A model generated the notes under the pieces. That model had not been told where the DNA came from and did not search any database. It saw nothing but the letters and a program-made list of their open reading frames with translations. Positions 1-9,471 of a DNA stretch of 64,000 nt are shown piece by piece. A program made the position numbers and the translations under genes. Origin of the DNA: Phytophthora colocasiae (taxonomy: Eukaryota > Oomycota > Peronosporomycetes > Peronosporales > Peronosporaceae). The stretch covers positions 2,418,001-2,482,000 of the forward strand of contig JAGKQI010000100.1 of the NCBI GenBank assembly GCA_018806915.1, read 5' to 3'. Numbering within the stretch: position 1 is the stretch's first letter; each line of letters begins with the position of its first letter.

Positions 1-820
1 CTGTATAGTAGTCGCCCTTCTTGTTGAGTTCCTCAGCCGAGAAGTCAAGCAGGTTGTTGATGATCTGCGTGATGAACGTGCCGGTCTGATGGAACACAAA
101 GTCGATATTGGTGATCGAGTCCCAGCCGAGCGTCAGTGCCGTCAACGACGCGCTCTTCAGGCGGAGCAGCACTTCCTCCTCGATCGTAGTCAGATCGCTA
201 CCGCTGAGCACGGACACGAGGATACTGGTAACCGTCAGGTTGGAGCACACGGACGTCGCGATACCTTCCGCACACTGGTACATGTCCACCTGAGCGCTAG
301 TTGCAACTTCAGGCTCCTTAAGTGCCAGTGCAACATCGACAGTATTCGTTACTGAGCTGCACACAAGCGGGTGCAGCAGGTCGACCCAGCAGATCTGGTA
401 CCACTTGTGATTGGGCTGGGCGATCTCCACGGAGAAGGTGGCAGCTACAGACACAGTCCCAGTGAAGTCCGTGCCGATGTCGAGCGTGTCTGAACCCGTG
501 ACGTTGATCTGCTTAGGTGACAACGTGGTGAGACCCGAGACGTTAAGTGAGTTGATGGTGGGCGTGACCGTGAAGGTGTAGCCGAGGAAGGAGAAGTCCT
601 GCACCGTCAGGGTCTGGTCCTCGATAGACAACGGATCACTGACGTACGAGCTCAGCAGCGACGGTGACGCCTTGATAATGGTCACGATGTTGTTGAGTGC
701 CGTGAAGTCAGACGTTGCAGTCTGGAAGTCGACGATCACGCACGTGTCAGCCACGGACGCGGCGGACGCCAAGCCGAAAGCGGCGGCGACGGCAGTGACA
801 AACCCGAAGAACTTGGCCAT
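1..820 (-). CDS. Secreted protein of unknown family, copy 1 (3' end outside window)
   Basis: An uninterrupted minus-strand frame starts at ATG 820-818 and runs off the window edge after 273 codons. The N-terminus is a typical signal peptide: MAKFF, then an Ala/Gly-rich hydrophobic stretch ending near ASAAS, after which the mature part begins DTCVIVDFQTATSDF. The rest is rich in beta-type segments, with a KWYQICW motif, a QCAEG..TSVCSNLT cysteine cluster with an N-glycosylation site, and a final LLDFSAEELN block. The same blocks recur at 1336-2168 and 13656-14575, so this is a small local family, probably extracellular. I do not recognise a named domain; a lipid-binding (TULIP-like) fold is only a guess. 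This is the only copy with both signal peptide and unbroken frame. Confidence 0.75.
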   Translation of the reverse strand, partial: MAKFFGFVTAVAAAFGLASAASVADTCVIVDFQTATSDFTALNNIVTIIKASPSLLSSYVSDPLSIEDQTLTVQDFSFLGYTFTVTPTINSLNVSGLTTLSPKQINVTGSDTLDIGTDFTGTVSVAATFSVEIAQPNHKWYQICWVDLLHPLVCSSVTNTVDVALALKEPEVATSAQVDMYQCAEGIATSVCSNLTVTSILVSVLSGSDLTTIEEEVLLRLKSASLTALTLGWDSITNIDFVFHQTGTFITQIINNLLDFSAEELNKKGDYYT

Positions 821-1335
821 TGGAGACTGGTAATGTGCTCAAAGAAGCAAGTTGAATAATGACAAGATAGATCACTGGTGCTCGAAGCGAGATAGCAGAG
901 AGTGAAGAGCAGACAGCGACGACAAACCCGTAGTAGCATCCATACACGCAGTCAACGGATCACCCCAGTCAACGTTTTGCAGATAGGTAAGGAGTATAAG
1001 TTGCATCTCGGAGCTGCCACAAACAACCACAGGTGCCAGAAACAACGATTTTAGTTGTTGCCTCTGCAGCAAACTGCGGCAGTGAGGTTGTTAGTGATAA
1101 CTACGCGGGTGCAAGGTGCACATGTAACTTCAACACCATAACCAATTTATAGCCAGACACGCGAGCTGACAAGGATGTCTAGGATCAGCAGCGTCTTGAA
1201 GACAGGACGTCCTAACACCCTTCTTGATGATCTAGCTGGCTGGATGTAACGGAAGTTGTGATAAGTCTACATGAACAGCAAAATGTTTTTGTATGAGTTT
1301 GTACGCATTGACTCATGTTAGGATTTGCATCCGAT
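821..1335. other. Intergenic spacer, no gene seen
   Basis: Contains the upstream region of copy 1 and the region 3' of copy 2 (both genes are on the minus strand). Short ORFs here show no family resemblance. No tRNA or clear repeat was seen. Confidence 0.5.
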
Positions 1336-2168
1336 CTAGGATGACATACACGTCCCACCGAAATCGATGAGGACGTTGATCAGAGACTTCAAGATCTGGT
1401 TGAAGATCTTCATGAATACCCAGTAGTAGTCGCCCTTATCATTAAGCACGTCAGCCGAGTAGTCCAGAAGCGCATTAAAAAGTTGAGAAATGAAGTTTCC
1501 AGCCTCTTGGATCGTAAATTCGATGTCCACGACCGAGTCCCAGTCCAGTGTTAACGACGTCAAATACGCGTCCTTAAAACGAAGAATAATGTCGTCTTTG
1601 ATCATGCTCAGGTCGCTGCTTCCATTAGGGAACGAGACGAGGATACTCATCATCGTTAAGTTCGAGCACACGGACGTCTCGATTCCCTCCGCACATTGAT
1701 AAATGTCCGTCTGTACACTCGCTACGATCACCGGTTTCTTAATCGCAAGTGACACGTCCACAGCGAGCGTCATTGAGGGACAGTCCCAGGGGTCCAGGAG
1801 ATTCACCCAGCAGATCTCGTACCATTTGCGTTCGGGTTGAGCGATCTCCACTGAGAACGCCCCATCCAAAGACACTGTATCCGTGAAGGACGTGCCCAGG
1901 TCGAGGGTGTTGGACCCGGTGACGTTGAATGGCTTTGGGTAAAGCGTTGTAATCCCCGAGACGCTCAGTGTCTTGGCTGTTGGAGTCATTGTGAAAGCGT
2001 AGTCGAAGAACGAGAAGTCGACGCTGAAGAGAGTTTTGTCCGTGAACACGTACGGGTCGGTCATGTACTTTGTCAGCAGCGTCGGTGAGGACTTATGAGG
2101 TTGTTGAGTGCTGTCGGACGTCGCAGTCTGGAAACTACTGACGAATGAGGTAGGCTTTGGTGTGAACT
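1336..2168 (-). pseudogene. Secreted-family copy 2, 5'-truncated
   Basis: The frame to the stop at 1336 matches copy 1 block by block: KWYEICW, QCAEGIETSVCSN, LTLDWDS, LLDYSADVLN, ending GGTCMSS. The first ATG is at 2064, well inside the conserved region. Upstream the frame stays open to about 2168 and still shows FQTATSD, but a local indel scrambles the next residues, and in-frame stops then replace the signal peptide. No upstream exon encoding a replacement signal peptide is evident. It is best read as a duplicate that lost its start, although a cytosolic product from the internal ATG cannot be excluded. Confidence 0.65.
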
Positions 2169-2693
2169 AAGACAAGCGGTGATGCTCGGAATTCACCACG
2201 ATGAACGAGCGGATGAGTTGGGCAGCTTTGATGGAGAGGTAAGTGGTTGGTTGGCGTTTGGTTTGTGATCAATGGAGTGGCTGCAATGAAAGTATTACGT
2301 GACGTAATTTACGTCCAGGTAAGTCTATACATCACTAGGACAGGGACAAAATAAAGGTTTAACGTTGTGTAAGGAGAAAAGTGGTAGGGGGGATAGTCTC
2401 GACGCAATAATGACTTCAGAACCCAAACAACGAATCTCAGAAACAATTTTTGAAAGTTAGTAGCAGCTACATGCGTCTAGCTTAAAGACACGTCGTTGAG
2501 GTCGAGTATGGTTACTTTTACGGTGAACTAGGTTAGCATCAGCATCTGCAAGATGTATCGCCACGCCCTGCTCATCATGCGCCCCACACTATCCTACCGC
2601 TGACAAAGGAAGTTGCCCACTTTAAGTGCTCAAATTGTGGAGATTATGCATAGATCATAGATAGTTGCTGTGATAGTTGTTGTTATCTCCCTA
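2169..2693. other. Intergenic spacer, nothing recognised
   Basis: AT-richer, with scattered stops in all frames. No gene, repeat or RNA signature was seen. Confidence 0.4.
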
Positions 2694-2842
2694 GGAACGA
2701 CGCGTACGGCGACTGCGACGACTGCAACCCGTACTACTACACTCTACACATGTTCAACGCCTCGAACGCAGAGGCGTATCTGGCCGGTGAAGACTCCAAG
2801 CTGCAGCTCGTCGAGACCGGCCCGAACGAGTCGGGCTGCTAT
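2694..2842 (+). pseudogene. CD36/SR-B-like exon fragment
   Basis: After a plausible acceptor (ctccctag) the frame reads about 48 codons with two Cys pairs, then YYYTLHMFNASNAEAYLAG and a KLQLVETGP block. This spacing resembles the N-terminal ectodomain signature of CD36/scavenger-receptor-B proteins (hydrophobic FN.TN...L.G.KP.L...GP). The open frame then ends in AT-rich sequence and nothing further of the family follows. It is read as a stranded exon; the family call is by motif only. Confidence 0.35.
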
Positions 2843-3826
2843 TTAAAATCTGTTATTATTGCACTACTTTGCTGTCGTAGCATTATTACTCCCTTATCGC
2901 CTGTCATAACTACTGTTTATCTGTTTAAAACATTTTTCGCACTATTTTTACACCGATTTTCCAACAGTAATTCGTAGTGATGCTGAAAATTTCTGTGACT
3001 CCGGCAAACAAACACGAGAAGCCGAGGTGTCTGGTAGCGCGTTTCGTGGATGTGTTCGTCACGTTCATACATGTTGTTGCGAGCTGCCGTGAACGTATAC
3101 AGTACTCCAACAAGAACGAAATCTCGCCCCTCTATATTTTGTCCTCGTTATGGACGTTATTAGATGGAGGGGACATCGAACTCGAAATCCATCTCAGAGA
3201 TCTCCGAGTTGAATGCATCAGAATCGTCGTTATCGGGAGCATATGAGCTGTCTGAGCTGTATGTTGTCCCCGCAGCAATGCCCATTGCACTGGGCTGATT
3301 GTTTTATGAGGAGTTTTGCCTAAAAGAGAGACCGATATTAGCACTGACCTCCAAGCCGTTTTACAACTGCTATGCAGAAACAGTCTCAGCAACCTCTTCG
3401 AAGTAAGGTTTTATCTGTAATCCTAGCAGTACCTCGTGCGCATTAGCGACTAACAGGAACGTAGTACGTGTAACAGGTCATTAGTACTTGAGATTAGAGC
3501 GGATCCGAGTAACAGGCTCTAGGCTGCAATCCTGTTGTCGACTAACAGGATCGTAGTGGTTGTAACAGGTCATTAGTATTTGAGACTAGAGCAACAGGTA
3601 TGTAGTGCCTACGCAACAGCTTTTAATTATTTCCCAACGCGTCCAAGGGGAAGGCTTTAGCCGTGTCGGACGCACTGGGGAGTAGAGTTGCTATTGAAGC
3701 CGGGCCTTGGGTGATAGGAGCGATCCAGAACTCCTCCATAAACAGTCGAGCCCTGGGATGGCTAGACCACGACTTGAGCCAATGACCCACCAGTTGAAAC
3801 ACACACGAGACGGTGTCGGCCGTCAG
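2843..3826. other. Gene-free stretch with a degenerate direct repeat
   Basis: No convincing coding region. An imperfect direct repeat of about 55 bp (3448-3502 and 3540-3594, 92 bp apart) carries the words taacaggatcgtagt and taacaggtcattagta. The rest is unremarkable. Confidence 0.5.
3448..3594. repeat. Two imperfect 55-bp direct repeats
   Basis: The unit begins taacagga(a/t)cgtagt and continues to taacaggtcattagta(c/t)ttgaga(t/c)tagagc. The copies start at about 3448 and 3540 and differ by a handful of substitutions. The word taacagg recurs singly around them. Confidence 0.6.
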
Positions 3827-4572
3827 TTACTGGTCGTCGTTCACTTGCGCTGTTAAGCTGGTAGAACCGACGAGATTCGTATCTATAATCTCCGCTCGAG
3901 CGTACGAGAGCCACGTAGAGGATCCTGTCGGATGCAAGAAGGAAACCGGATTGGAGGCTTCCCAGAGCGTGTACAGTAGTGACAACGACATCGAGCATTC
4001 TCCGATTGTTGTCTTGGTTCTACTTGCTCCCACGTAGGCCACGGTGGGCACTAGTTCCCGTACGGAGACATTTCGAGCGACTGCGGTAGTCCAAGGTAGA
4101 ACAAACGCCAATTGAAAGACAAGCTCCAGTGGATCGTTGGACACTTGTGTGTACGCTGCCCTCCACCCGTTCAATTGGTAGACTTGGAAGAACAACGAAG
4201 ATTCCGGCACTTGTCGATACCACTTGGCTACAACCAGGAGCTGGTCGGACGTTAGGCTCAACGCCTGGGTTAAGAACGAAAGCGCAAGTGCAGACAGATC
4301 GGCCGTGGCCTGAGCAATAGTTGTATTTGGGGCTGAAGGTTGCACAAGTGCCACAAACTCTTCAAACGCAGAGTCAAGAAGGACGCCGTAGCCGTCGAGA
4401 AGATGTGAGCACGGGTCAGTCGCGGCTCCACTGCCGTCCGTCACGTTGACCAAACACCACGCTATGCGACTCGCAGGATACTCGTGATTGTAAAACGTCG
4501 AAGAAGCTTGTGCAGCCGGAACGATGGAGAAACTTTTGAAGCGCACTGTCGGACTGTTCGTTGAGATGTTAC
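3827..4572 (-). pseudogene. Unknown protein fragment, 5' end missing
   Basis: An open minus-strand frame of about 245 codons ends in a TAA at 3827. It has no ATG near its 5' end: the longest start is a GTG at 4546, and the frame is open only back to about 4572, where a stop appears. The product has several N-glycosylation sites (NVT, NTT, NVS) and alternating hydrophobic and polar segments, suggesting part of an extracellular or membrane protein. No family was recognised. Its 5' end lies 75 bp from the terminus of the Ngaro-like element at 4647, so loss of the upstream part may relate to rearrangement there. Confidence 0.4.
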
Positions 4573-4646
4573 CAACCGGTTAACACTACGGATATCTCTG
4601 GACTGCTTCCATTAAATTGTCGGACGGTAGGAAGCGAATTCAAGCG

Positions 4647-4721
4647 CTTTCCTTAGTTGTCTTCACGCACGGCGAGAGGGGCAAATACTTGATTAGTTAG
4701 CGAAGCTTGGCTTCTCAACCC
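4647..4721 (-). repeat. Terminal repeat B2
   Basis: 75 bp, from ctttccttagttgtcttcac to ggcttctcaaccc, matching B1 at 5048-5122 with no difference seen. It marks the 3' end of the element on the minus strand. Confidence 0.88.
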
Positions 4722-4874
4722 TAACTAATCCGAATTCGAGTAGATTGTACCCCTCATGGAGAACAGTCTATAAACCCGCTGGGAAACTGAGTTTTGTGGG
4801 CAAGCCCAACCCAACTTGGGAGAAAATACTAATCCCCACTTGGAGCACAACCACTTTGGAGAAAGAAAAAAAAA
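4722..4874 (-). other. Unique 153-bp segment between A2 and B2
   Basis: This lies between A2 and B2 and occurs nowhere else in the window. It contains an A-rich run (gaaagaaaaaaaaa) next to A2. It may be part of the 3' untranslated region. Confidence 0.5.
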
Positions 4875-5048
4875 TTTCGCGGGAGCCCGGCTCCTTTCTC
4901 CGAGGACTATGTGTCCAGGACTATGTGTCCTTCCTTGCGCTGGAACACTTGCTGTTCAGCCAGCGAACTCGCGAATGCCGTGAGTTTCGCCTTTCTTCGG
5001 AAACATCCGGTTCGCTTCGCCGCCTAACCGGTTCACCGAACCGTGCAC
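4875..5048 (-). repeat. Split repeat A2
   Basis: 174 bp, from tttcgcgggagcccgg to accgaaccgtgcac, matching A1 at 11169-11342 along its length. It abuts B1 at base 5048, recreating the circle junction. Confidence 0.88.
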
Positions 5049-5122
5049 TTTCCTTAGTTGTCTTCACGCACGGCGAGAGGGGCAAATACTTGATTAGTTA
5101 GCGAAGCTTGGCTTCTCAACCC
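5048..5122 (-). repeat. Split repeat B1
   Basis: 75-bp copy of B2. It overlaps the 3' end of the recombinase ORF (stop at 5116), so the last codons are read inside the repeat. Confidence 0.85.
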
Positions 5123-6891
5123 CCTTGCGTCCCGGATGACAGATCCGGGCAATCCCAAGTTGACGCTCGAATCATGTGTTCTGCCACATTTCGAAGCATT
5201 CCAGGTCTGAGTCTTGTGTACACCGAAAAACACCAGCTCGACCAACGTCCCATCAATTTGATGACCAGCACGCTGCGTCCCGCCGCCAGAAGAGCGCACG
5301 CCCCACCGATCCGCAGTGAGTGCGCCGAATATTCGGTTGGGTCTGCCCCACATGCTTCCGCGGCTCCTTTGATCGTCCTTGCTACCACGGACTTGTTGAT
5401 CAGCTTCCTTTGCCCTATCGACATCAAGTAGGGCCCAGTCTGTTCTCCTCGACTTTGCAGTCGTTGTCTTGCTTGAAGACAAGCTTCTGCGGCTGCAACC
5501 GGGCACAGTTCCGGTAGGCCTGATCGATAATGGCGTATCACGCTTCCTTGTCTTATTCGGTCCCCTTTGTGGGATCTGAAATGTATATCCACGGAGACTC
5601 CTCTGGATGATCCCGGTCCGACCTGGGATCCATGGCGGTCCCGAATGATTACATCCTCTGCTTTTACACAGTGCACGGTGCCGGTTGATGAGTCACGGCT
5701 CACTGGTCCCCACAGCTCCGAGCTGCGGTCCAAGAAGAAGAACCCGAGGAGGATCGACCCCCATAGGATATCGGTGACCTCTCCATTCAGGTCTGTCCGC
5801 TGCCCCATAAGCTGCCGATGCATCTCGAGCAGCATGGGTGTGGTGACTGGCTGCTTCCGTTCCACCTGGCTGTGGGTGCGCTTATAGCCTTGAGCAATGA
5901 GCTCAAATTCCGGAGTTTTGTAATTGAGTCGTGCGTTCCGAACGCTACGGTGGGCGAAGGCGACTGCCGCCATCTTGCCATCAAATGTCTGATACTTGTT
6001 TCCTCGTCCCTGGGAATTGTGTCCTTCGAGGGCACACAGTCCTGCGTAGAGACCGACGATACGGGCTTGCCGTTCTTGAGGGAGGCCGTCGATCCACACC
6101 GGAAATCCGAACTCACTGCAGAAGTTCCTCCAGTATCGGAACTTCTTGTCGTACGTGCCGAGTGTAGACTCGTTGATAGCCGCTCGTTTAAGTCGAGTGG
6201 TCTCTCTTGATATGTCTGCCAACCTGTCTGCTCTCTTGGAGGCCAGCTGCGCGAATACGATTCGCTGCATGAAGGGTTTTGCAATCGGTATAAATGTCAC
6301 CACATGACGAAGGATCCCCACGAGAGATTCCAATCGTTTGTGTGATACGAATCGCTGCTTGAGCGTGTCCTGCACCGTTTGCTTGACCTTGTCAATCTTC
6401 CTATGTGGAAGAGTAGCGGTGGCTTTGGGAATATTCCAGTCGATGCCGACTGCATGGAACTGTTCCGACCACGTGGTGAACTTGCCCTCGTGCCAACCGT
6501 CATTCCCGAATACCAACTTAACCGCATCTCGAAGACGGCGCTCCGCGCGCAGGAGTCTGTCTCCAATGTCCACCTCAATAAGCACGATGTCGTCTACCCA
6601 CTGGTATATCCACATGGGTTCTGGTAATCCGAGCACATACGATGTGCCTGCCCGCTGGTAGTGCCTTACTGCTTTCCCCATTATGGCAAAGAATCCGGGA
6701 GAAGCTGTCCACCCGAATACGGCTGATCCAGATACGATACCGACTTGTGATTGGGGAAGGGAGCCCCCCGAATGCGGGTGCATGCCGTTCGTGCACTGGC
6801 ACGTGGAGGAATGCCTCCGCAATATCTGCCCCAAGCGCGAAGATGCGACAACCTGGGTATCGACGGCGAAGTTTTGTAACTCGCAAGGCAA
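5116..6891 (-). CDS. Reverse transcriptase C-terminal half plus tyrosine recombinase
   Basis: A 591-codon frame. The first 190 residues are the second half of a reverse transcriptase: a FGWTASPGFF stretch, the catalytic YQWVDDIVLIE box (VDD in place of YxDD) and the downstream FHAVGIDWNI motif. A recombinase core-binding region follows directly (STLGTYDKKFRYWRNFC). The C-terminal catalytic part has HSLRIGGA, a GRS...MGRWSS box and the nucleophile candidate Tyr in CFSVYTRLRP, the usual R-H-x-x-R...Y layout. No RNase H lies between RT and recombinase. It overlaps the upstream RT frame at 6575-6891 in another frame, which implies a frameshift near 6730-6770. Confidence 0.85.
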   Translation of the reverse strand: MPCELQNFAVDTQVVASSRLGQILRRHSSTCQCTNGMHPHSGGSLPQSQVGIVSGSAVFGWTASPGFFAIMGKAVRHYQRAGTSYVLGLPEPMWIYQWVDDIVLIEVDIGDRLLRAERRLRDAVKLVFGNDGWHEGKFTTWSEQFHAVGIDWNIPKATATLPHRKIDKVKQTVQDTLKQRFVSHKRLESLVGILRHVVTFIPIAKPFMQRIVFAQLASKRADRLADISRETTRLKRAAINESTLGTYDKKFRYWRNFCSEFGFPVWIDGLPQERQARIVGLYAGLCALEGHNSQGRGNKYQTFDGKMAAVAFAHRSVRNARLNYKTPEFELIAQGYKRTHSQVERKQPVTTPMLLEMHRQLMGQRTDLNGEVTDILWGSILLGFFFLDRSSELWGPVSRDSSTGTVHCVKAEDVIIRDRHGSQVGPGSSRGVSVDIHFRSHKGDRIRQGSVIRHYRSGLPELCPVAAAEACLQARQRLQSRGEQTGPYLMSIGQRKLINKSVVARTIKGAAEACGADPTEYSAHSLRIGGACALLAAGRSVLVIKLMGRWSSWCFSVYTRLRPGMLRNVAEHMIRASTWDCPDLSSGTQGG

Positions 6892-7777
6892 TATGGAAGA
6901 ATGCTTCCCACCGAGCGTCCGGTGTCAGCTCGGTGTCTGTGGCCTCGTTCACGGATGCCCCTACGGGGACCGCTAGATTGTGAATGGTCCGACCGTCTTC
7001 CGTTATGGGAATGTCTTTCTTCGGGACTAGCGCAAAGGCGCTCGCTTGAAATCCTGGATCAGCTGCCAGGATCTCGATATTGGCTAGAAGGCAACGGCCT
7101 CGATAATAGTCCTTCAAGAGACGGTGATTCACAATCGCTGCTCCGCTTACAGCGCTTGGGTAATTGGCCGGTAGTGGTCGGACTCCGATCCGTTCCACGT
7201 CTGTCCGCCAATGTGGTATGACCCCGTGTTCTGCAATTGCACAGAGACGCTGTAACCCTGGATAATCTGCCAAGTGTGTTCGGTACAACTTGGGACGAAG
7301 AGCCTTATTGGGACGAGGGTCCCATGAGGTCTGCCCTCTGAGAATACGTAAGGCTCCTGCAATACCTACATTCGGTAGGTTAACCACCGCGGTCAAGAAT
7401 TCCACATCAGTGTGAGGGATCTCCAAACGATCTGCGTTTGGTTTGATGAACAATGTGTTCTCGCAAAACGGAATGCCGTTGGTTAAGGCTAGGGCCTTGA
7501 AGGTACGGAAAATGTCCGCCGGTACACACCGCGTGATCCCGTTAATGACGCACTCTCTGCTGACGTGTGTGTCAAAAGGAGATGCCTCTGATCGAGCCGT
7601 CGTAGAGCGTGTCAAAGGTGGTGACCGCAACGTCGCCGCCGTCTGTATGTCAGAATGGGACGGAGGTTCACGAAGAAACCGGTGTCGTACTATATGTACC
7701 ACCCGGTTGTAGTCCGATAGAACCAGAGACCAGCGGGCTCCCCATTGATCCCGATAATACTCGGTTAATCCTGGCAA
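6575..7777 (-). CDS. Reverse transcriptase, N-terminal half (frameshifted)
   Basis: This frame holds the fingers/palm part of the RT. Visible blocks include FALVPKKD, DGRTIHNLAVPVGASVN and LGADIAEAFLHVPVHE, which contains the first catalytic Asp. From about 6770 the translation loses RT character while the frame starting at 6891 gains it, so a single-base shift separates the two halves of one enzyme. The start codon is uncertain; the frame opens just after the RNase H stop at 7832. Confidence 0.78.
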   Translation of the reverse strand: MPGLTEYYRDQWGARWSLVLSDYNRVVHIVRHRFLREPPSHSDIQTAATLRSPPLTRSTTARSEASPFDTHVSRECVINGITRCVPADIFRTFKALALTNGIPFCENTLFIKPNADRLEIPHTDVEFLTAVVNLPNVGIAGALRILRGQTSWDPRPNKALRPKLYRTHLADYPGLQRLCAIAEHGVIPHWRTDVERIGVRPLPANYPSAVSGAAIVNHRLLKDYYRGRCLLANIEILAADPGFQASAFALVPKKDIPITEDGRTIHNLAVPVGASVNEATDTELTPDARWEAFFHIALRVTKLRRRYPGCRIFALGADIAEAFLHVPVHERHAPAFGGLPSPITSRYRIWISRIRVDSFSRILCHNGESSKALPAGRHIVCARITRTHVDIPVGRRHRAY

Positions 7778-7831
7778 TTCGCCAAATTCACATCCTCGCG
7801 ATGTTGGGTCCGCCGGGTCGACAGTGGTAGG

Positions 7832-8322
7832 CTACTGAGTCGACTCCGCTGTGAACGATGTTGTAGCATCCAAATCCAAATCCATGACCCAGTTGCACAG
7901 ACCATCCGCAGCAACATTGAATCTCCGCGGCACTGCATTCGCTACTGTCACGCCCGTGTGGAGGAATGTCTCCCGGATAGACCGAATTAGAGGGCCAGAT
8001 TTGTAGCGCTGACCCGATATGTCGATAGTGTCAGAGAAATTATCAAAGCTGAATCACCGAAGACGCGTACGAAACCGTTAGGACGGTTTGTTGCTAGCCA
8101 ATGTAATCCCGCAAGAAGCCCGCGTGCTTCCATTTCGTTGTTAGTGCAGTCCCCACGGACTGAGCAGGCCAACCACCACGCCGGAATGCCGGGCGAGGTC
8201 CAAACGCAACATGCGAACGCTCCTTGTCGATGGGCTCTACGGAACCCACCGTCGAACGCAAGAATGCAAACTTCCGAAGCTGTTGCAGCGTACAAGGGCG
8301 CGGTAGTGTAGGTGCACGGCAC
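7832..8322 (-). CDS. RNase H-like domain upstream of the RT (frameshifted)
   Basis: The frame 8322-7987 begins near a FDGGFR motif (first catalytic Asp) and has TNNEMEARGLLAGLHWLA (catalytic Glu) and VFGDSALII (second Asp). In another frame, reached just after, the translation continues with VPRRFNVAADGLCNWVMD, the C-terminal RNase H signature with the last Asp, to a TAG at 7832. This looks like a complete RNase HI of the RVT_3/cellular-like kind broken by one frameshift. Its place before the RT is unusual, since Ngaro and DIRS elements normally carry RNase H directly after RT. Confidence 0.7.
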
Positions 8323-8445
8323 CGGGAAGACCGACCGAGCTAGGGCTAGCGGTCGGCAACATGGTCAACGAGGTGAAGTAGAGTCGAAAGTCGATGTTGA
8401 ATAAAATGTAGACGCCTTCAAACCCTGACTGTCACCTCCGAGGCG

Positions 8446-9471
8446 TCAGTGCTGTAGGTTCGGGTGATCGGTGGCCAATGCGCCGTATTTGGATGTGACG
8501 TACGACGTCACCTCCTCAGGGAGCTGCACCTTCTCGTGAGGGTGCTTGCAGGAACGAAAACTGCAGCCAGTCTGCGTCTGGCTTCGCAGGCAGATCGTCT
8601 TGCCGTTGTGCGTGGGGATTAAGCGCAGGATGTGCGGTGGAACCGGGGATGTAGTTGTCCGTTCCCGACGCTGTCGACGCGTATTGAGATGGGATCCAGT
8701 CGCGGCGGACGTCCCACTGTGAACCCAAGTCCGAATCAGCGCCCGTTCAATGACGTGGCGCACCATGCGAATATAATCCGGGGAATCATGGGCCATGATG
8801 CTACGGGCATCCCTTTCCAGAAGAGAACCATGCCGACCATCGTTAATGGCGTTGAACAACACCGTGAAGACGTGCGAATACAGGTTAATCACAGCATGCA
8901 CCAAGCTGTCCGGGGCGTCATCATACAATCCAGCGAGAGAGTCCGTGTGGACCGCGTTGAACACCGAGGCTACGGCTCTCGGATACCATTCAACAGCTGC
9001 CCCTTGAAGACAGTACAAAGTAGCACGTAGATCTTCCATAGTACGGATGCTCTCGACCGGACTCGTATCTGCCGAAGCCCATGTCGCTGGGTCGTGCTGC
9101 ACTGCTCTCCCACCACCAGCATCCGCTGCCGGCGGCAGGAAATGATCCAATTGACGCGTTCCAAAGTTTACCGCGAACAACATTTTTGCTGTCACTTTCG
9201 TGACCCGATACTGGCCACGCCTCGTTTCCCTTTGCTGGATTGTAGAGACCCGGTCTTGCCAATTGAGGCGCCAAAACGATGTTAGTTCAGATTCAATGTA
9301 CCTACCCGCTGGTCTCGGACCAACTTGAGCCGTCTGATGCACGTTTACTTCCGCTGCGGATGGTCGGAATGCCGATCCTCCTGTCTGGAACTCAGTCGGC
9401 GCGATGAACCGCTCCTGGATGCGGTCGTCATATCTCCACTGGCCCTGTCGAGGTGATGACGAGGGCGCCAA
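8446..9471 (-). CDS. Gag-like ORF, C-terminal part with CCCH-type zinc motif
   Basis: A 341-codon frame overlapping the preceding gag frame by 127 bp in another frame. It is largely helical. Near the end is a cysteine/histidine cluster (CLRSQTQTGCSFRSCKHPHE), a C-x8-C-x4-C-x3-H finger suited to RNA binding, after a basic RRQRRER stretch. It is probably the capsid/nucleocapsid part of gag, separated from the first ORF by a programmed or mutational frameshift. The start codon is not certain. Confidence 0.6.
   Translation of the reverse strand: MAPSSSPRQGQWRYDDRIQERFIAPTEFQTGGSAFRPSAAEVNVHQTAQVGPRPAGRYIESELTSFWRLNWQDRVSTIQQRETRRGQYRVTKVTAKMLFAVNFGTRQLDHFLPPAADAGGGRAVQHDPATWASADTSPVESIRTMEDLRATLYCLQGAAVEWYPRAVASVFNAVHTDSLAGLYDDAPDSLVHAVINLYSHVFTVLFNAINDGRHGSLLERDARSIMAHDSPDYIRMVRHVIERALIRTWVHSGTSAATGSHLNTRRQRRERTTTSPVPPHILRLIPTHNGKTICLRSQTQTGCSFRSCKHPHEKVQLPEEVTSYVTSKYGALATDHPNLQH

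Noticed and set aside
4745..5101. 118-codon plus-strand ORF sharing 50 residues with the ORF beginning at 11144
   Set aside because: The shared part is just the 174-bp split repeat A read in the sense opposite to the element's genes.
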